64,000 bases of DNA from Gammaproteobacteria bacterium (GTDB lineage: Bacteria; Pseudomonadota; Gammaproteobacteria; DSM-16500): NCBI GenBank assembly GCA_021156085.1, contig JAJNBC010000008.1, forward strand, positions 21,281 to 85,280, read 5' to 3'. Below the pieces are notes generated by a model. The model searched no databases. It saw only the letters and a list, made by a program, of their open reading frames with translations, and had not been told where the DNA came from. The position numbers were made by a program, and so were the translations under genes. Below, piece by piece: positions 54,372-63,868 of the stretch (positions are counted from its first letter, which is position 1; each line of letters opens with the position of its first letter).

Positions 54372-55151
54372 TTAGAATGTTTGATTAATCTGATAAGCAA
54401 TGCAGAGGCCTTCCAGCACTAAATCTGGCAATATAACATTAAATAAGCCTTTTTCACGGTATAATTGCGCGAAACCACCGGAACCAATAATGGTAATAGG
54501 TTCGTGTTCAAAGACTTCTTGCTGATACCCCGCTATCACTTCTTTTAGTGCACCCCATTGTCCGTAATATAATCCTGCTTGAATGCTTTCGCGGGTAGAG
54601 CGCCCGATATAGGTGGCAGGTGCTTCTATATCGACTTCCATTAATTTTGCCGTATTCATTTTTAATGATTCCATGCTCAAGCGCATCCCCGGCAAAATTG
54701 TGCCTCCTAAGTAATCCCGTTTTTTGTTAATCGCACATAAGGTGGTAGTGGTGCCCATATCAATAATAATAAGATTTTTATTAGGAAAAGCCTGCACGGC
54801 GCCCATGGCATTGGCAATGCGATCTGCGCCCACTTCATTTGGGTTTTTATATTTGATATTTAATCCTGTTTTAACGCCTGATTGTAAAACAAATAAAGGT
54901 GCAGTTTTAAAATAGAGTGTCAGCATATGACGAATAGTGAAATCACAGCTAGGGACAACGGAGCATAGTGCAACCGCGGAAATTTTTGCAGGAGGAATGC
55001 CATTAGCTTGCAAGATATTTAGTAAAAACATACCAAATTGATCGGCAGTGCCGATTAAATGAGTCGCATAACGAAATCGTGCGATGAGTTTATTATTATC
55101 AAAGACACCGCTTAGTATATGTGTGTTGCCAATGTCTAGGCAGAGTAGCAT
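54372..55151 (-). CDS. coaX: Type III pantothenate kinase
   Basis: CoaX phosphorylates pantothenate in the first step of coenzyme A synthesis and, unlike CoaA, is not feedback-inhibited by CoA. The ASKHA-fold motifs are in place: LDIGNTHILSGVFD, the catalytic Asp in NEVGADRIANAM, DMGTTTTLCAI and GGTILPGM. The length is normal (259 aa). sixA lies 16 bp upstream on the same strand. CoA supply is relevant to the nearby carrier-protein enzymes, but the genes are not in one operon. Confidence 0.94.
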   Translation of the reverse strand: MLLCLDIGNTHILSGVFDNNKLIARFRYATHLIGTADQFGMFLLNILQANGIPPAKISAVALCSVVPSCDFTIRHMLTLYFKTAPLFVLQSGVKTGLNIKYKNPNEVGADRIANAMGAVQAFPNKNLIIIDMGTTTTLCAINKKRDYLGGTILPGMRLSMESLKMNTAKLMEVDIEAPATYIGRSTRESIQAGLYYGQWGALKEVIAGYQQEVFEHEPITIIGSGGFAQLYREKGLFNVILPDLVLEGLCIAYQINQTF

Positions 55152-55167
55152 GATGATTCCTCAAGTA

Positions 55168-55629
55168 TTATATAATCAATCCGGGATGAATGACCCACTG
55201 AATAACCCATTCTTGATAGCCCTTGGATTCAAGGCACATTATCGTTCCTTTGTGAAAATGCACGATGTCTTGACCTTCATTTTTATTAATTAACTGCGCT
55301 ACTAATTTCGCCATAAAAGGCATGTGACCGACTAACAAAATATCCGTGGTCGCTTTATTTAATTCTTCGGCAATAGGTGAAACAGAATCAGCCGAATTGA
55401 GCCCGGCACGTGCTGTGACAGTGCCATTGACAAGCATGCCTGCAGCAAGTCGTTCTGCCGTTTGTTGCGCGCGTAATTTTCCACTATGAAAAATCGCAGC
55501 ACGTAATTGTAAAGGGGTTAGAAAAGCAGCCAGGGCCTCTATTTCTTTTTCGCCTTTGGGGCTAAGCGGCGATAATTCATCGGGTTGGAGGTAAATGGCA
55601 TCACCATGCCGTGCCAAATATATGTACAT
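55168..55629 (-). CDS. sixA: Phosphohistidine phosphatase SixA
   Basis: This small histidine-phosphatase-superfamily enzyme starts with YLARHGDA, whose His is the phospho-acceptor, and has the second His in LLVGHMPFM. SixA removes phosphate from His-phosphorylated carrier proteins, in E. coli from the phosphotransferase protein NPr and possibly from HPt domains. The length of 153 residues matches. It precedes coaX by 16 bp. Confidence 0.92.
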   Translation of the reverse strand: MYIYLARHGDAIYLQPDELSPLSPKGEKEIEALAAFLTPLQLRAAIFHSGKLRAQQTAERLAAGMLVNGTVTARAGLNSADSVSPIAEELNKATTDILLVGHMPFMAKLVAQLINKNEGQDIVHFHKGTIMCLESKGYQEWVIQWVIHPGLII

Positions 55630-55763
55630 ATAGGATCCTAAATCTGTGCAAATAATGTGAGATGGGTTGCATCTATAGAAGCATTAAGGCTAGTATACGG
55701 TTATTTAGAGAGAGTGCCAACCAACCCTCCCGATTAAATTTTTATATAAGAAGTTACTAGTCA

Positions 55764-56600
55764 ATGATAGTTTCAAAAAAAATCAAAAAATGGATGGCCA
55801 TCTTCGCCGTTTTTTTGGGGAGCGTGCAATTCAGTATGGCTGCGGTTCAGCCATGTCCACATACCCATCGTTACTCTACAAAATGCCGCCCTTCTCAACA
55901 TGCTACCCCCCACCATAAACACCGTGTGCGTTCGCCTGCATCGCGGCAGCAGATACAAAAATTAACTATTCCCATATCGTTGCCAACGCCCGGTCTCATT
56001 TCTAAGTTAGGTACGCGTATGGTGCAATTTGTGCATAGTACGATATCCACATTACGTTATACGGCTTATAAATGGGGCGGAACGCATTTTGATAGTTCAC
56101 ACGGCATTTATATCGTGGATTGCTCGGATTATGTCGATCATTTATTGCAAGTATCGAATCCTTCTGCTTATAACAGTTTAGTGAATTCGAGTGGTTCTGA
56201 TAAGCCTACTTCTGAACATTATTATCATTTTTTTACGGGGTTAACTTATAAGCGACGCCACTATTGGAACAAAGTAGAGAATGTGAAAGAATTGCAGCCG
56301 GGCGATATTTTAGTTTTTCGTAACAAAAAGAATTCTCATACTGGCGTAAGTGGGCATGTGATGGTGGTGATGAATAAGCCTATTCGCATTCAAGATGCCT
56401 TTCTCGTCCGTGTTACGGATTCCGCTTCGTCAGGGCATAGTCAAGATACGCGTTTGCCGCATACCTCAGGGATTGGTATCGGTACCATGCAGCTTAAAGT
56501 GAACCCCGATACCGGCCAGCCTTCGGCTTACGCTTGGAAATTAGGGTCACCTTTTGAAAGGCACGTTAATTTTGCCATGGCCAGACCCGTCGGGGGTTAA
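55764..56600 (+). CDS. Secreted NlpC/P60-like cysteine peptidase
   Basis: A signal peptide (about residues 1-26, ending near FSMAA) leads to a His/Arg/Pro-rich linker and an NlpC/P60-like domain. The catalytic Cys120 lies in YIVDCSDYVDHL after KWGGTHF, and His198 in VSGHVMVVM. This arrangement is used by peptidoglycan endopeptidases that cut D-Glu-diaminopimelate bonds. The DCSD motif replaces the common DCSG, so substrate specificity is uncertain. It is divergent from sixA. Confidence 0.75.
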   Translation: MIVSKKIKKWMAIFAVFLGSVQFSMAAVQPCPHTHRYSTKCRPSQHATPHHKHRVRSPASRQQIQKLTIPISLPTPGLISKLGTRMVQFVHSTISTLRYTAYKWGGTHFDSSHGIYIVDCSDYVDHLLQVSNPSAYNSLVNSSGSDKPTSEHYYHFFTGLTYKRRHYWNKVENVKELQPGDILVFRNKKNSHTGVSGHVMVVMNKPIRIQDAFLVRVTDSASSGHSQDTRLPHTSGIGIGTMQLKVNPDTGQPSAYAWKLGSPFERHVNFAMARPVGG

Positions 56601-56654
56601 AGAATATTTTCCTCACCTACAAGAAATTACCATGGCTTCTTTTATTTATCGTCG

Positions 56655-58733
56655 TTAAGGGGGCCCGACTAGAGACACACTGCTTGCAAGAGGAGGAGTC
56701 TCTTGAGACAAGGCGGTAGATGTCTCAGTGGGTTTAATTAAGAATAACGAAAGATAATCGGCGACATGCTTTTTATATTCTGCTGGTTCTTGCATGCTTT
56801 GCTTTACTTGGAAAAATGCATCGGGCTCAGTCATGCCGCGAATATCACTTTGCTGGCCGCGGCGCGTGCTTTTCCCAAATTTGCGATGTAAATCATTACA
56901 TACTGCAAATAAATCTGTAATTTGCTGTGTAGAAAGCATTATTTCGTCTTTCTCTTCTCCGCTGCTCTCCTCCTCTATATTATGCAAATAGTGCGTACCA
57001 TACTCGACTATTCTTTTAATGCCGGCGTTCTCTTCAATCTTAGGCCAACCGTAGAGGAAGGTAGCTATGCTTCTGGTGAGCGGTTTTAAAAGCCACGCAA
57101 GCGGAGTGGTACCTATTTCTAGCGTGCCTCTCAGAAAAATGAAGATGCCTTCTCCGAAATATTCTCCATCGAAGATAATTAATCCCGCAATAATTTTGAA
57201 TGCACCGACAAAAAAATTATTTAAACCTACTAAAGGCTGCTTAAAATCCTGCTTTATCTGAAAATTGGATTTATAAGGTTTAAAATAATCAACAAACAGT
57301 TTTTTTATTTTCATGAGAGAATGCCGTATGGGCACATTCTCAAATTGACCTAATTTCACCCGGTCATAAGCACGATGAGGGTATAAGCGCCATCCTCTTT
57401 CGTGTCCTTCTATACGCATGGAAAAATAATTTTCGATGAGGGTGTCATAATCACCATCATAAGGGCCTCCTCCAATTGATACATTTGTTAGCTTTAATAC
57501 CATTTCCGCCGCATGCTCAACTGATTTGATTTGCCACTTGCTATGCCTGGCTACTTCCTCCACTTTTTTAAGCGCAAACTCGTTTAAAAACCACTTTTGG
57601 TAATCATGCAGTGCTGTGGTCGTTTCTTGATGATTATTTAATCCCTTCTTAAGAAGGGGGGCAAGCGTAGATAAAAATTTCGCTGTGGCTTCATAACCTG
57701 CATTTAAACCTTTAAAATAAGACAAACCCAATGCAGCATCTCCGACTAAAACCCGCGGAATATGAGCCAATTTTAATGCTCTTAGACCCTCTTCTGTAGA
57801 GTCGTCAACTTGAGCCACAGCTACTGCACTTGCTGAAGTTAGAGCAGGACGAACTACTTCTTTTGCATGCGTCGCTGGCGCTTCATTTACACTGATGCGC
57901 AATGTTTCTCTCTCTATCCTAAGACCGTGTGAATTCCTTATTCTTAGGCTGAGATAATGATTAATAAAGCTCTTCACTTCCGTTGGTACCTGACTCATGT
58001 CTAATTCAGAATGCCTCTCTTCCGTGGCAAAAGGCCTTAAAGAATTTTTAGAGGTAGCTTTTTGGAGTGCGTAATAATGTTTACGAGAAATCATCAGTGA
58101 CATCCCTATAGGGGTGCTTTGCTTTTCTTCGTTAAATCGGCCCACGTGTTCGCTTGCCACCATACCATGACGTGCCATGCCGTCTAGCAATCCACTGAAG
58201 CTAGTTTTTATAGCTTTATGATCACCTTGCATTGTATAGCGTAGCTGTAAGACATAATCAAACTCGTGCTTTACTTGATTATCTGGAGAAAATAAACAAC
58301 GGCTCACCGCACTGTGGGTACCATCTGCTCCTATAATAAGATCAGGGAGGAAGTTGGAACTATATAAATGGCGTAGGTAGGTATCTTCCTTTATTTCGTA
58401 TTCAGGTCCACAATGAAATTGTACCCCACTTTCTTCCGCTTTCTTTTTAAAAATCCTTTCCAACTCGGTGGTGAGAATATTTTTGTTAGTTCTAAGCTTT
58501 TTTAATAGAGCAGACAATTCTTTATCTTGTTGAGTGTCTGTGACACGCATCAATTCTGCTAAATGTTCAGGCTCCATTCTTAATGTATGATCGCGTTGAT
58601 AGGTCTCATATTTTTCAAATACCCGAATCTGAATAGCCGGATTTAACTGTTTAATACCCCATGCATGGGCAAGGCCAATAGGTCCAGCCCCTACCATGAC
58701 AACATTGCCAGCTGACTTTGCCCGCGGATCCAT
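56655..58733 (-). CDS. FAD-dependent monooxygenase-like protein with C-terminal membrane region
   Basis: The N-terminal 400 residues are a class A flavin monooxygenase fold: GAGPIGLAHAWGI (FAD ADP site, near residue 15), the acidic strand end RVFEKYETYQRDHTLRM, LIIGADGTHSAVSR (DG motif), and PRVLVGDAALGLSYFKGLNAG (GD motif, near residue 325). The RDH-L-R layout recalls MICAL and kynurenine-monooxygenase enzymes. Residues about 405-692 are not part of that fold: a unique region, then hydrophobic segments at about 490-570 and a disordered tail. A bacterial hydroxylase of about 400 residues does not need this. A host-membrane-anchored, effector-type flavoenzyme is an attractive inference; substrate unknown. 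Confidence 0.75.
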   Translation of the reverse strand: MDPRAKSAGNVVMVGAGPIGLAHAWGIKQLNPAIQIRVFEKYETYQRDHTLRMEPEHLAELMRVTDTQQDKELSALLKKLRTNKNILTTELERIFKKKAEESGVQFHCGPEYEIKEDTYLRHLYSSNFLPDLIIGADGTHSAVSRCLFSPDNQVKHEFDYVLQLRYTMQGDHKAIKTSFSGLLDGMARHGMVASEHVGRFNEEKQSTPIGMSLMISRKHYYALQKATSKNSLRPFATEERHSELDMSQVPTEVKSFINHYLSLRIRNSHGLRIERETLRISVNEAPATHAKEVVRPALTSASAVAVAQVDDSTEEGLRALKLAHIPRVLVGDAALGLSYFKGLNAGYEATAKFLSTLAPLLKKGLNNHQETTTALHDYQKWFLNEFALKKVEEVARHSKWQIKSVEHAAEMVLKLTNVSIGGGPYDGDYDTLIENYFSMRIEGHERGWRLYPHRAYDRVKLGQFENVPIRHSLMKIKKLFVDYFKPYKSNFQIKQDFKQPLVGLNNFFVGAFKIIAGLIIFDGEYFGEGIFIFLRGTLEIGTTPLAWLLKPLTRSIATFLYGWPKIEENAGIKRIVEYGTHYLHNIEEESSGEEKDEIMLSTQQITDLFAVCNDLHRKFGKSTRRGQQSDIRGMTEPDAFFQVKQSMQEPAEYKKHVADYLSLFLIKPTETSTALSQETPPLASSVSLVGPP

Positions 58734-58945
58734 AAATCTTCCTCTTTATGTTTATTAATTGAGCTATGTTAACAGAATAAACTTCTTTAAACCAAGAGAA
58801 TTATAATGAGGAAAGGAGTGAAAAAAGGGGGATGGGTTAAGGGGAAAAATAGTATGGCTAAAAGATCAAAAATTAGTTACAATATTGATCAATTTGTATC
58901 TTTTTTTATCTTTCCTAAGGAAAGGCTAGCCACAGGAGAAAGAAA

Positions 58946-59983
58946 ATGCACGCTCGCTCTCATTTCCCTATTACCCAAGTTGTTTGTATAGGGGAGGGTA
59001 AAGATCAAAGCCAGGTTGATAAGCTAAGAGCGCTTTATCCACAAGAAAAGCGCCGAGCAGATACAATTTATATCATGATAGATAGAAGACCTGCGCCACT
59101 TGCGGACACAAGGACGAAAGTTCTGGTGAGTACTCGATGGCCCGCCCTCTACCTGGATCAGGCGCGTCGTCCGGAGCATCAGAGCCGGGCAGGACAATGG
59201 TTGCGAATTCCAGCTTGCCACGATAATTTGGCCGCGCTTGAAGAAGGATGCTCGCGCGATATTAATGTCCTTTCCCCCATGACCCTCTGTGAAGAAGTAC
59301 TTTCCTGTCAGAAGAAGATGGAAACCCATCTAGAAAAAACGCGAGAAAAAATGGAAGATCAGGTGCCTGCGGCATCTGAACGCATACAAACTTTCTTTAG
59401 TTTAGAAGAAGAGAAAAAGATTAAAGAATTCTTTGGTAGATTAATGCTGTGTTGGGTAAAAGAATTAAGAACGTTTTTATTTAAAGGCCGGCTTATTAAT
59501 AATAACGAGAAGCTTAATTTTGAGAACGCCCATCCAAATGACATACTTAACTTTGATTGTTTAGTCACAGCATTAAAAGCCACGCCTTCTAGAAAAATGA
59601 GCCCAGCAGAAGCAAGCACGAATGAGGCATGCCGCGATATTGCAACCGCAGCCGTGATCTTAAAATCCAGGTTAGAGCTGGATAAAAAGAGTGAAGAGGG
59701 ATTAATAATACAGAGACGGCTCTGTGGAATTGTAGGGATGATTTTACTTGTTGCGCCCGGAGCACTCGTGGGTTTGACAGCCGCCGGTGGAGCGGTGGGA
59801 TTAAGTTTTGTTGCTACCGGAGTCGGGGGTTTCATAGGGGGGCTAGTTGGTGGGAGTTTAGGGGCCTGGGCCAGTGAGCTCACGACTTCTCGTTATGCTC
59901 AAGCTTGGTATGCTAACCAAATAGATGATGCTGTAAAGGAAAAAGGCATAATAGAACCTTGCCCTCCGCCTGCGTTCAGATAA
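58946..59983 (+). CDS. Unknown membrane-tailed protein, paralogue of 6793-7884
   Basis: The product shares blocks with the 363-aa protein at 6793: PITQVVCIG at the start, EEEKKIKEFFGRLM, FKGRLI, NFENAHPNDILNFD, LVTALKATP and a Gly-rich hydrophobic region (about residues 256-312) near the C-terminus. AGGAGAAAGAAA lies upstream of the ATG. No signal peptide; the late hydrophobic hairpin suggests membrane insertion after synthesis. Family otherwise unrecognised. It follows the flavin monooxygenase gene divergently, separated by 212 bp in which I see no gene. Confidence 0.7.
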   Translation: MHARSHFPITQVVCIGEGKDQSQVDKLRALYPQEKRRADTIYIMIDRRPAPLADTRTKVLVSTRWPALYLDQARRPEHQSRAGQWLRIPACHDNLAALEEGCSRDINVLSPMTLCEEVLSCQKKMETHLEKTREKMEDQVPAASERIQTFFSLEEEKKIKEFFGRLMLCWVKELRTFLFKGRLINNNEKLNFENAHPNDILNFDCLVTALKATPSRKMSPAEASTNEACRDIATAAVILKSRLELDKKSEEGLIIQRRLCGIVGMILLVAPGALVGLTAAGGAVGLSFVATGVGGFIGGLVGGSLGAWASELTTSRYAQAWYANQIDDAVKEKGIIEPCPPPAFR

Positions 59984-60119
59984 AGCCGGCAAAACTCGCC
60001 CTTCATTTTTTCTTTCTCCTGGTTGTTGAGAGAGGTAAAAAAATAAAAACGAAGCCCGGGGGAGAGCGCCGCTTTATGTTAAGGAGCGATGGAGGCAAGA
60101 AGCCCACATAGGGCTTAAT

Positions 60120-60148
60120 TTGCAATTGAAATAAATATGCATTATAAT
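60120..60148 (+). promoter_or_regulatory. Promoter of the Xre-RES toxin-antitoxin pair
   Basis: TTGCAA (60120-60125) and a perfect TATAAT (60143-60148) are 17 bp apart. Transcription should start near 60155, so the ATG at 60154 cannot be used and the one at 60181 is the likely start. Confidence 0.65.
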
Positions 60149-60180
60149 TTCAAATGAAATTAATAAAAAAGGATACTCTT

Positions 60181-60591
60181 ATGCGTGCACGGGTTTCCAA
60201 AAAACTGAAAGAACCTATTCAAGCACATCATACCGCCGAAGAAAAAAAACAGGTTCTTACTAAATCTATTCTCCGTTTAGCAGAACATCTCCAATTGAGT
60301 CGGCAAGAATTAGCTATTATCCTAGGGTCGAGCCAATCTTCTTTGAGTCGGTTATTTGCTAAGACAATTTTTATTGATCCTGCTTCTAAAGAAGGAGAAC
60401 TGGCTATTTTATTATTGCGAATTTACCGCAGTCTCCATGCTCTTCTCGGAGGCAATCTCATTCAATGTCAATTATGGTTAAGAAGTGAAAATAAGCATTT
60501 GCATGAGAAACCTATTACATTGATTCAATCTATTCAAGGGTTAGTGCTCGTCGTACAATATCTTGATGCCATGCGAGGAAAAAATGGATGA
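60181..60591 (+). CDS. Xre/MbcA/ParS-type antitoxin
   Basis: The protein has an N-terminal helix-turn-helix (LRLAEHLQLSRQELAIILGSS, QSSLSRLF) and the C-terminal DUF2384 toxin-binding domain (ELAILLLRIYRSLHALLGG, then WLRSENKHLHEKPI). It should repress the promoter and block the active site of the RES toxin encoded next. ATG 60181 has AAAAAGGA eight bases upstream (136 aa); 60154 would add nine residues but lies at the transcription start. The stop overlaps the toxin start. Confidence 0.88.
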   Translation: MRARVSKKLKEPIQAHHTAEEKKQVLTKSILRLAEHLQLSRQELAIILGSSQSSLSRLFAKTIFIDPASKEGELAILLLRIYRSLHALLGGNLIQCQLWLRSENKHLHEKPITLIQSIQGLVLVVQYLDAMRGKNG

Positions 60592-61352
60592 GAGATATTT
60601 GGGCTGCATGTCATGGAAAAAAGCATATTAAATTGCTCTCTGCCACGGCATGGAGAGTAGTTGAGACACAACTAATTACAGCAACAAGAAAATTAGTCGA
60701 TTCGTTTGAAGAACATTCTATTTTAGAAGCTATTATTGAGACTAATGAACCACGCATTAACCCCGCCTACTTAAGATACCATCCTTTACTTTCTACTTCT
60801 TTTAGATACCCTCCCTTAAAACAGGGTTCTCGTTTTGGCAAAAAAACCGAGCCTTCTTTATGGTATGGCTCATTAGATTTAACTACTGCGCTGGCGGAAA
60901 AAGCTTTTTATTTATTTAATTTTTTAAACGCAACGGCGACAAAGCTAGGAATGGTATGTTCGGATTTCACTGTATTTTCTGCTAAGATAAAATCAGGGCG
61001 AGGAGTCAATCTCATGAGCTCGGCTTTTATCAATTATACTAAAATAATTTCTTCTCCTACTTCTTATGACGCCAGTCAAGCTTTAGGAGCAGCTATGCGT
61101 AAAGAAGATGTGGAGACTTTTACCTATTACTCTGCTAGAAATTCACCGCAAGGAGTGAATATTGCTTTATTTACTCCAAAAGCATTTTTACATACCTACC
61201 CTCAAGATGAATCGTTTCAGTCGTGGCAAGGTACAGTAGATCATTCTCTCCTTGAATTTAGGCGATTAGGTACCCTCTTTTCTGAAATACAAAGTTTTTC
61301 TATCGATCAATTCAAAGTTAATAATCTCTTACCTTTCCCTGCCTTTCAGTAA
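60588..61352 (+). CDS. RES-domain toxin
   Basis: RES toxins resemble ADP-ribosyltransferases and either degrade NAD+ or ADP-ribosylate a target. The conserved residues are visible: AWRVVE near residue 22, Arg82 in SRFGKK, Tyr93 in LWYGSLDLTTALAE with Glu104, and the Ser in RNSPQGVNIALF. It overlaps the antitoxin by four bases (ATGA). At 254 residues it is somewhat longer than the shortest members, as in ParT-type proteins with an N-terminal extension. The pair appears intact. Confidence 0.87.
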   Translation: MRDIWAACHGKKHIKLLSATAWRVVETQLITATRKLVDSFEEHSILEAIIETNEPRINPAYLRYHPLLSTSFRYPPLKQGSRFGKKTEPSLWYGSLDLTTALAEKAFYLFNFLNATATKLGMVCSDFTVFSAKIKSGRGVNLMSSAFINYTKIISSPTSYDASQALGAAMRKEDVETFTYYSARNSPQGVNIALFTPKAFLHTYPQDESFQSWQGTVDHSLLEFRRLGTLFSEIQSFSIDQFKVNNLLPFPAFQ

Positions 61353-61590
61353 TAGGCTTACCTTGCTCAAGATAAACCTGATTAAATAAGTAAACATCTT
61401 TTAATGCTGTAAAAAAACTTGCTTTGTCGCTTGCCACTCGATCTAACATTTTAACAAAGCCATGTACCCCATCAATAAACTCCACTGCCAGTCTCTAGTT
61501 AGCAAGCGGCTTTACTTTGGCTAATCGCCACGGCGCGGTGCAATTTAAGTCAGGGGTAATATTTTTTTCGGTAATTGATGTTTGCCGCAT
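61318..61590 (-). pseudogene. DUF2442-family gene with internal stop and lost end
   Basis: From ATG 61590 the frame reads MRQTSITEKNITPDLN, then CTAPWRLAKVKPLAN, an in-frame TAG, and continues RLAVEFIDGVHGFVKML and FFTALKDVYLFNQVYLEQG. The family has a Tyr where the stop lies (NYRL). The usual end (WPGELDLAPD type) is missing. DUF2442 genes commonly follow DUF4160 genes as a toxin-antitoxin-like pair. The remnant overlaps the end of the RES toxin gene on the opposite strand. Confidence 0.75.
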
Positions 61591-61721
61591 GCTGTCCAAT
61601 CCTCTAATAGTTCAGTATGGTGTTCAGATGCCCACTCCAATATTGATGATAACGCTCTACGAGGCAAAGTGCCTTTGATGACTTCGAGGGTAGAGATATT
61701 AATGAGAATCTCATGCTCATC
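61545..61721 (-). pseudogene. DUF4160-family gene, N-terminus lost
   Basis: The frame reads DEHEILINISTLEVIKGTL, then PRRALSSILEWASEHHTELL and EDWTACGKHQLPKKI, closely following the C-terminal part of DUF4160 proteins. The N-terminal PPHFHA part is absent, and a stop codon lies just upstream in this frame. It overlaps the DUF2442 remnant as intact pairs do. Together these relics fill the 484-bp gap between the RES toxin and the S9 peptidase. Confidence 0.75.
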
Positions 61722-61836
61722 GCCTTATCTTTCTTAAAACGCGTTCTTAGTCTATCGAGAAAACAATTTCGAATAGTTTGTGAGAATAGGTAGAGCATAT
61801 AAACCCGTCCATCTTGCCACTGCCAATTTAATAGTT

Positions 61837-63771
61837 TTAAAAAAGATTTGGAACTATACTATCTTGAATCTTCACGCTAGATTTTTTTAGCAATGCTTGG
61901 CATAGCGGTTCAAAATTGCCACCCAGCACATCATGCAGCCACTTTTCCGCATAAGCAAGATATACATCGATATTAGCATACAGTTTGAATTGATGACCTT
62001 CGTCAGAAAATGAGAGAAGACGTGCTTTCTTTTTCAGGCTTTTTAATTCATCGAAAATTTGTTGAGACTCTTCTTTAGTGACAATAGGATCATTATCACC
62101 TTGGATTAAGAGCAGGGGACTTTCAATTTGATTTGCAAAATTGAGTGGTGATCGACTTGCTAAAAATTTCTGCCCTTCTGGTGTATCAGGATGACCACCC
62201 ATGCTTTTTATAAAGGCGCCTTTAGTAAAAAATAACTCTGAATCGGATAAAGGATAACTAGGAAAGTCCCAATAAGTAGGTATTTTTTGCATCACCGTGA
62301 TTAGACTGGAAGGACCCACAATAGAAATGCCTACTGCAAATTCTTTAGGTGCGAATGTTAATGCTGCTAAAGTGGAATAACCGCCATAACTTCCTCCCAT
62401 TATCCCGATCTGTGACTGAGTGGTAATACCTTTAGCTATACACCATTTTACTCCATCAATGAGATCAAAAAGTGCTTTTCTACCCCATTCTCCATTCCCT
62501 GCATTGACAAGATTTTTCCCTAGTCCTGAAGATAACCTAAAATTGACGTTGAGTACTGCATACCCTCGGCTTGCCAACCATTGCGCATACGGATGGTAAA
62601 TTAAACTATCTCGTATTTGAAAAGGGCCGCCGTGCGGGAAAACAATTAAAGGGACCGGTTTTTGTATGTCATCGAGCGATTTCAGCGGGTGAGGTAAGGT
62701 GAGATAGGCCGTTAGTTTGCATTTATCTCTGGTTTCAAACTCAAATGGCATCATCTCCCTTAACTGAGAATGCGTCTTGGCTATAAACAAGGGGCTAAGT
62801 TGCTTATTTTGGTGATGGTAGAGATAAAAACTGGCTCCTAATCGTTGAGGATGGTAACTGCGGATAATCCAAAATGTTTGGCTCTGGCTTGTCACTTCAA
62901 AAGTTGTACCCAGCGTGTCTTGCAGAAAATCAAAATTTCCCGAACCCAAGCTATGCCACTCTTTTTTAAGCCAAGTGGTGGAGTACATAAAAGGAAGGCC
63001 ATCAACAAAAACAATGTCATTGATGTCGCTTCGAGTATCATGAGCCCAAGTTGTTTCTTTTCCAGTGATTAAATTGATGGATTTCAGCCAGGTTGTATCG
63101 GAATTTCTTGAATCAACATAATAAAGGACAGAGCCTTGCATCTTTACAAGGCGAGAATGAAAAGCATCTTCCGGAGAAAAATGCATATAAACAGTTTCAT
63201 CTTTATATATGTCGATTGATCCATCGTCATACACTTTTTCTTTGAAGGCTATTTTTAAGTCATCATCAAAAGTAAAACGAGAAAAAAAATCATTCTCAAA
63301 AATTTTAGTTAATGAATCTTTGTTAATATCCAGGATAAAAATATCATGATATCTTGGATTGCGATCATTAATCCCTAAAGCAACCTGATGGCCGCGCACT
63401 TTAAAAATCTTAGCTGTGATACCCTTAAAATTCTTTGTATAATTCTTTAATTCGCCCGATTCAATATTGATAGCATAAAGTTGGTAAGATTTGGAACCGT
63501 TGGTGTCTTGTAAAAAAACAATATGTTTTGAATCATCCGTCCAAAAAAACCGGTAGATTTCTGGAGTAGTAAAATAAGTAAGTTGCCTTAATGAATCTGC
63601 TTGTTGATATTTATTCGTAAGAGATAGATAAAGATTCATTACCCCCGACGGTTGCGCTTTCACATAAGCGAGATAGCGAGAATCAGGGCTTATTTTTATG
63701 GCCATTATATTGGGTGGTGTAAAAAGCATAGAGCGGGGAATATAAGGATGGATTAATTGTTTCTCTTCCAA
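61837..63771 (-). CDS. S9-family prolyl oligopeptidase-like peptidase
   Basis: The N-terminal 370 residues form a beta-propeller of WD/TolB-like strands (ISPDSRYLAYVKAQ, YRFFWTDDSKHIVFL). The C-terminal alpha/beta hydrolase domain carries VIVFPHGGP-type oxyanion sequence, the nucleophile Ser461 in MGGSYGGYSTLAAL, the Asp in IQGDNDPIV and the His in FSDEGHQF. These enzymes (acylaminoacyl peptidase, S9C group) cut short peptides. No signal peptide, so cytoplasmic. Length 644 aa is normal. Some start choice uncertainty remains. Confidence 0.9.
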   Translation of the reverse strand: MEEKQLIHPYIPRSMLFTPPNIMAIKISPDSRYLAYVKAQPSGVMNLYLSLTNKYQQADSLRQLTYFTTPEIYRFFWTDDSKHIVFLQDTNGSKSYQLYAINIESGELKNYTKNFKGITAKIFKVRGHQVALGINDRNPRYHDIFILDINKDSLTKIFENDFFSRFTFDDDLKIAFKEKVYDDGSIDIYKDETVYMHFSPEDAFHSRLVKMQGSVLYYVDSRNSDTTWLKSINLITGKETTWAHDTRSDINDIVFVDGLPFMYSTTWLKKEWHSLGSGNFDFLQDTLGTTFEVTSQSQTFWIIRSYHPQRLGASFYLYHHQNKQLSPLFIAKTHSQLREMMPFEFETRDKCKLTAYLTLPHPLKSLDDIQKPVPLIVFPHGGPFQIRDSLIYHPYAQWLASRGYAVLNVNFRLSSGLGKNLVNAGNGEWGRKALFDLIDGVKWCIAKGITTQSQIGIMGGSYGGYSTLAALTFAPKEFAVGISIVGPSSLITVMQKIPTYWDFPSYPLSDSELFFTKGAFIKSMGGHPDTPEGQKFLASRSPLNFANQIESPLLLIQGDNDPIVTKEESQQIFDELKSLKKKARLLSFSDEGHQFKLYANIDVYLAYAEKWLHDVLGGNFEPLCQALLKKSSVKIQDSIVPNLF

Positions 63772-63794
63772 TGTGGGGTCTCCAAAAAATAAGT

Positions 63795-63844
63795 GCTGCT
63801 GCTTCTTATTTTATAGGAGTTAACAGTAAGATAAAAGCAGCAGC
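63795..63844 (-). terminator. Rho-independent terminator of the right-edge gene
   Basis: gctgctgctt (from 63795) pairs with aagcagcagc (ending 63844), with further pairing inward. Read on the minus strand the stem is followed by ttattttttgg, a T-rich run, just downstream of the stop at 63869. Confidence 0.65.
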
Positions 63845-63868
63845 CATTTAGGAAGACAACATATTTTT

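Noticed and set aside
61604..61798. 64-residue minus-strand frame next to the S9 peptidase
   Set aside because: It runs in a different frame across the DUF4160 relic, whose own frame gives a clear family match.
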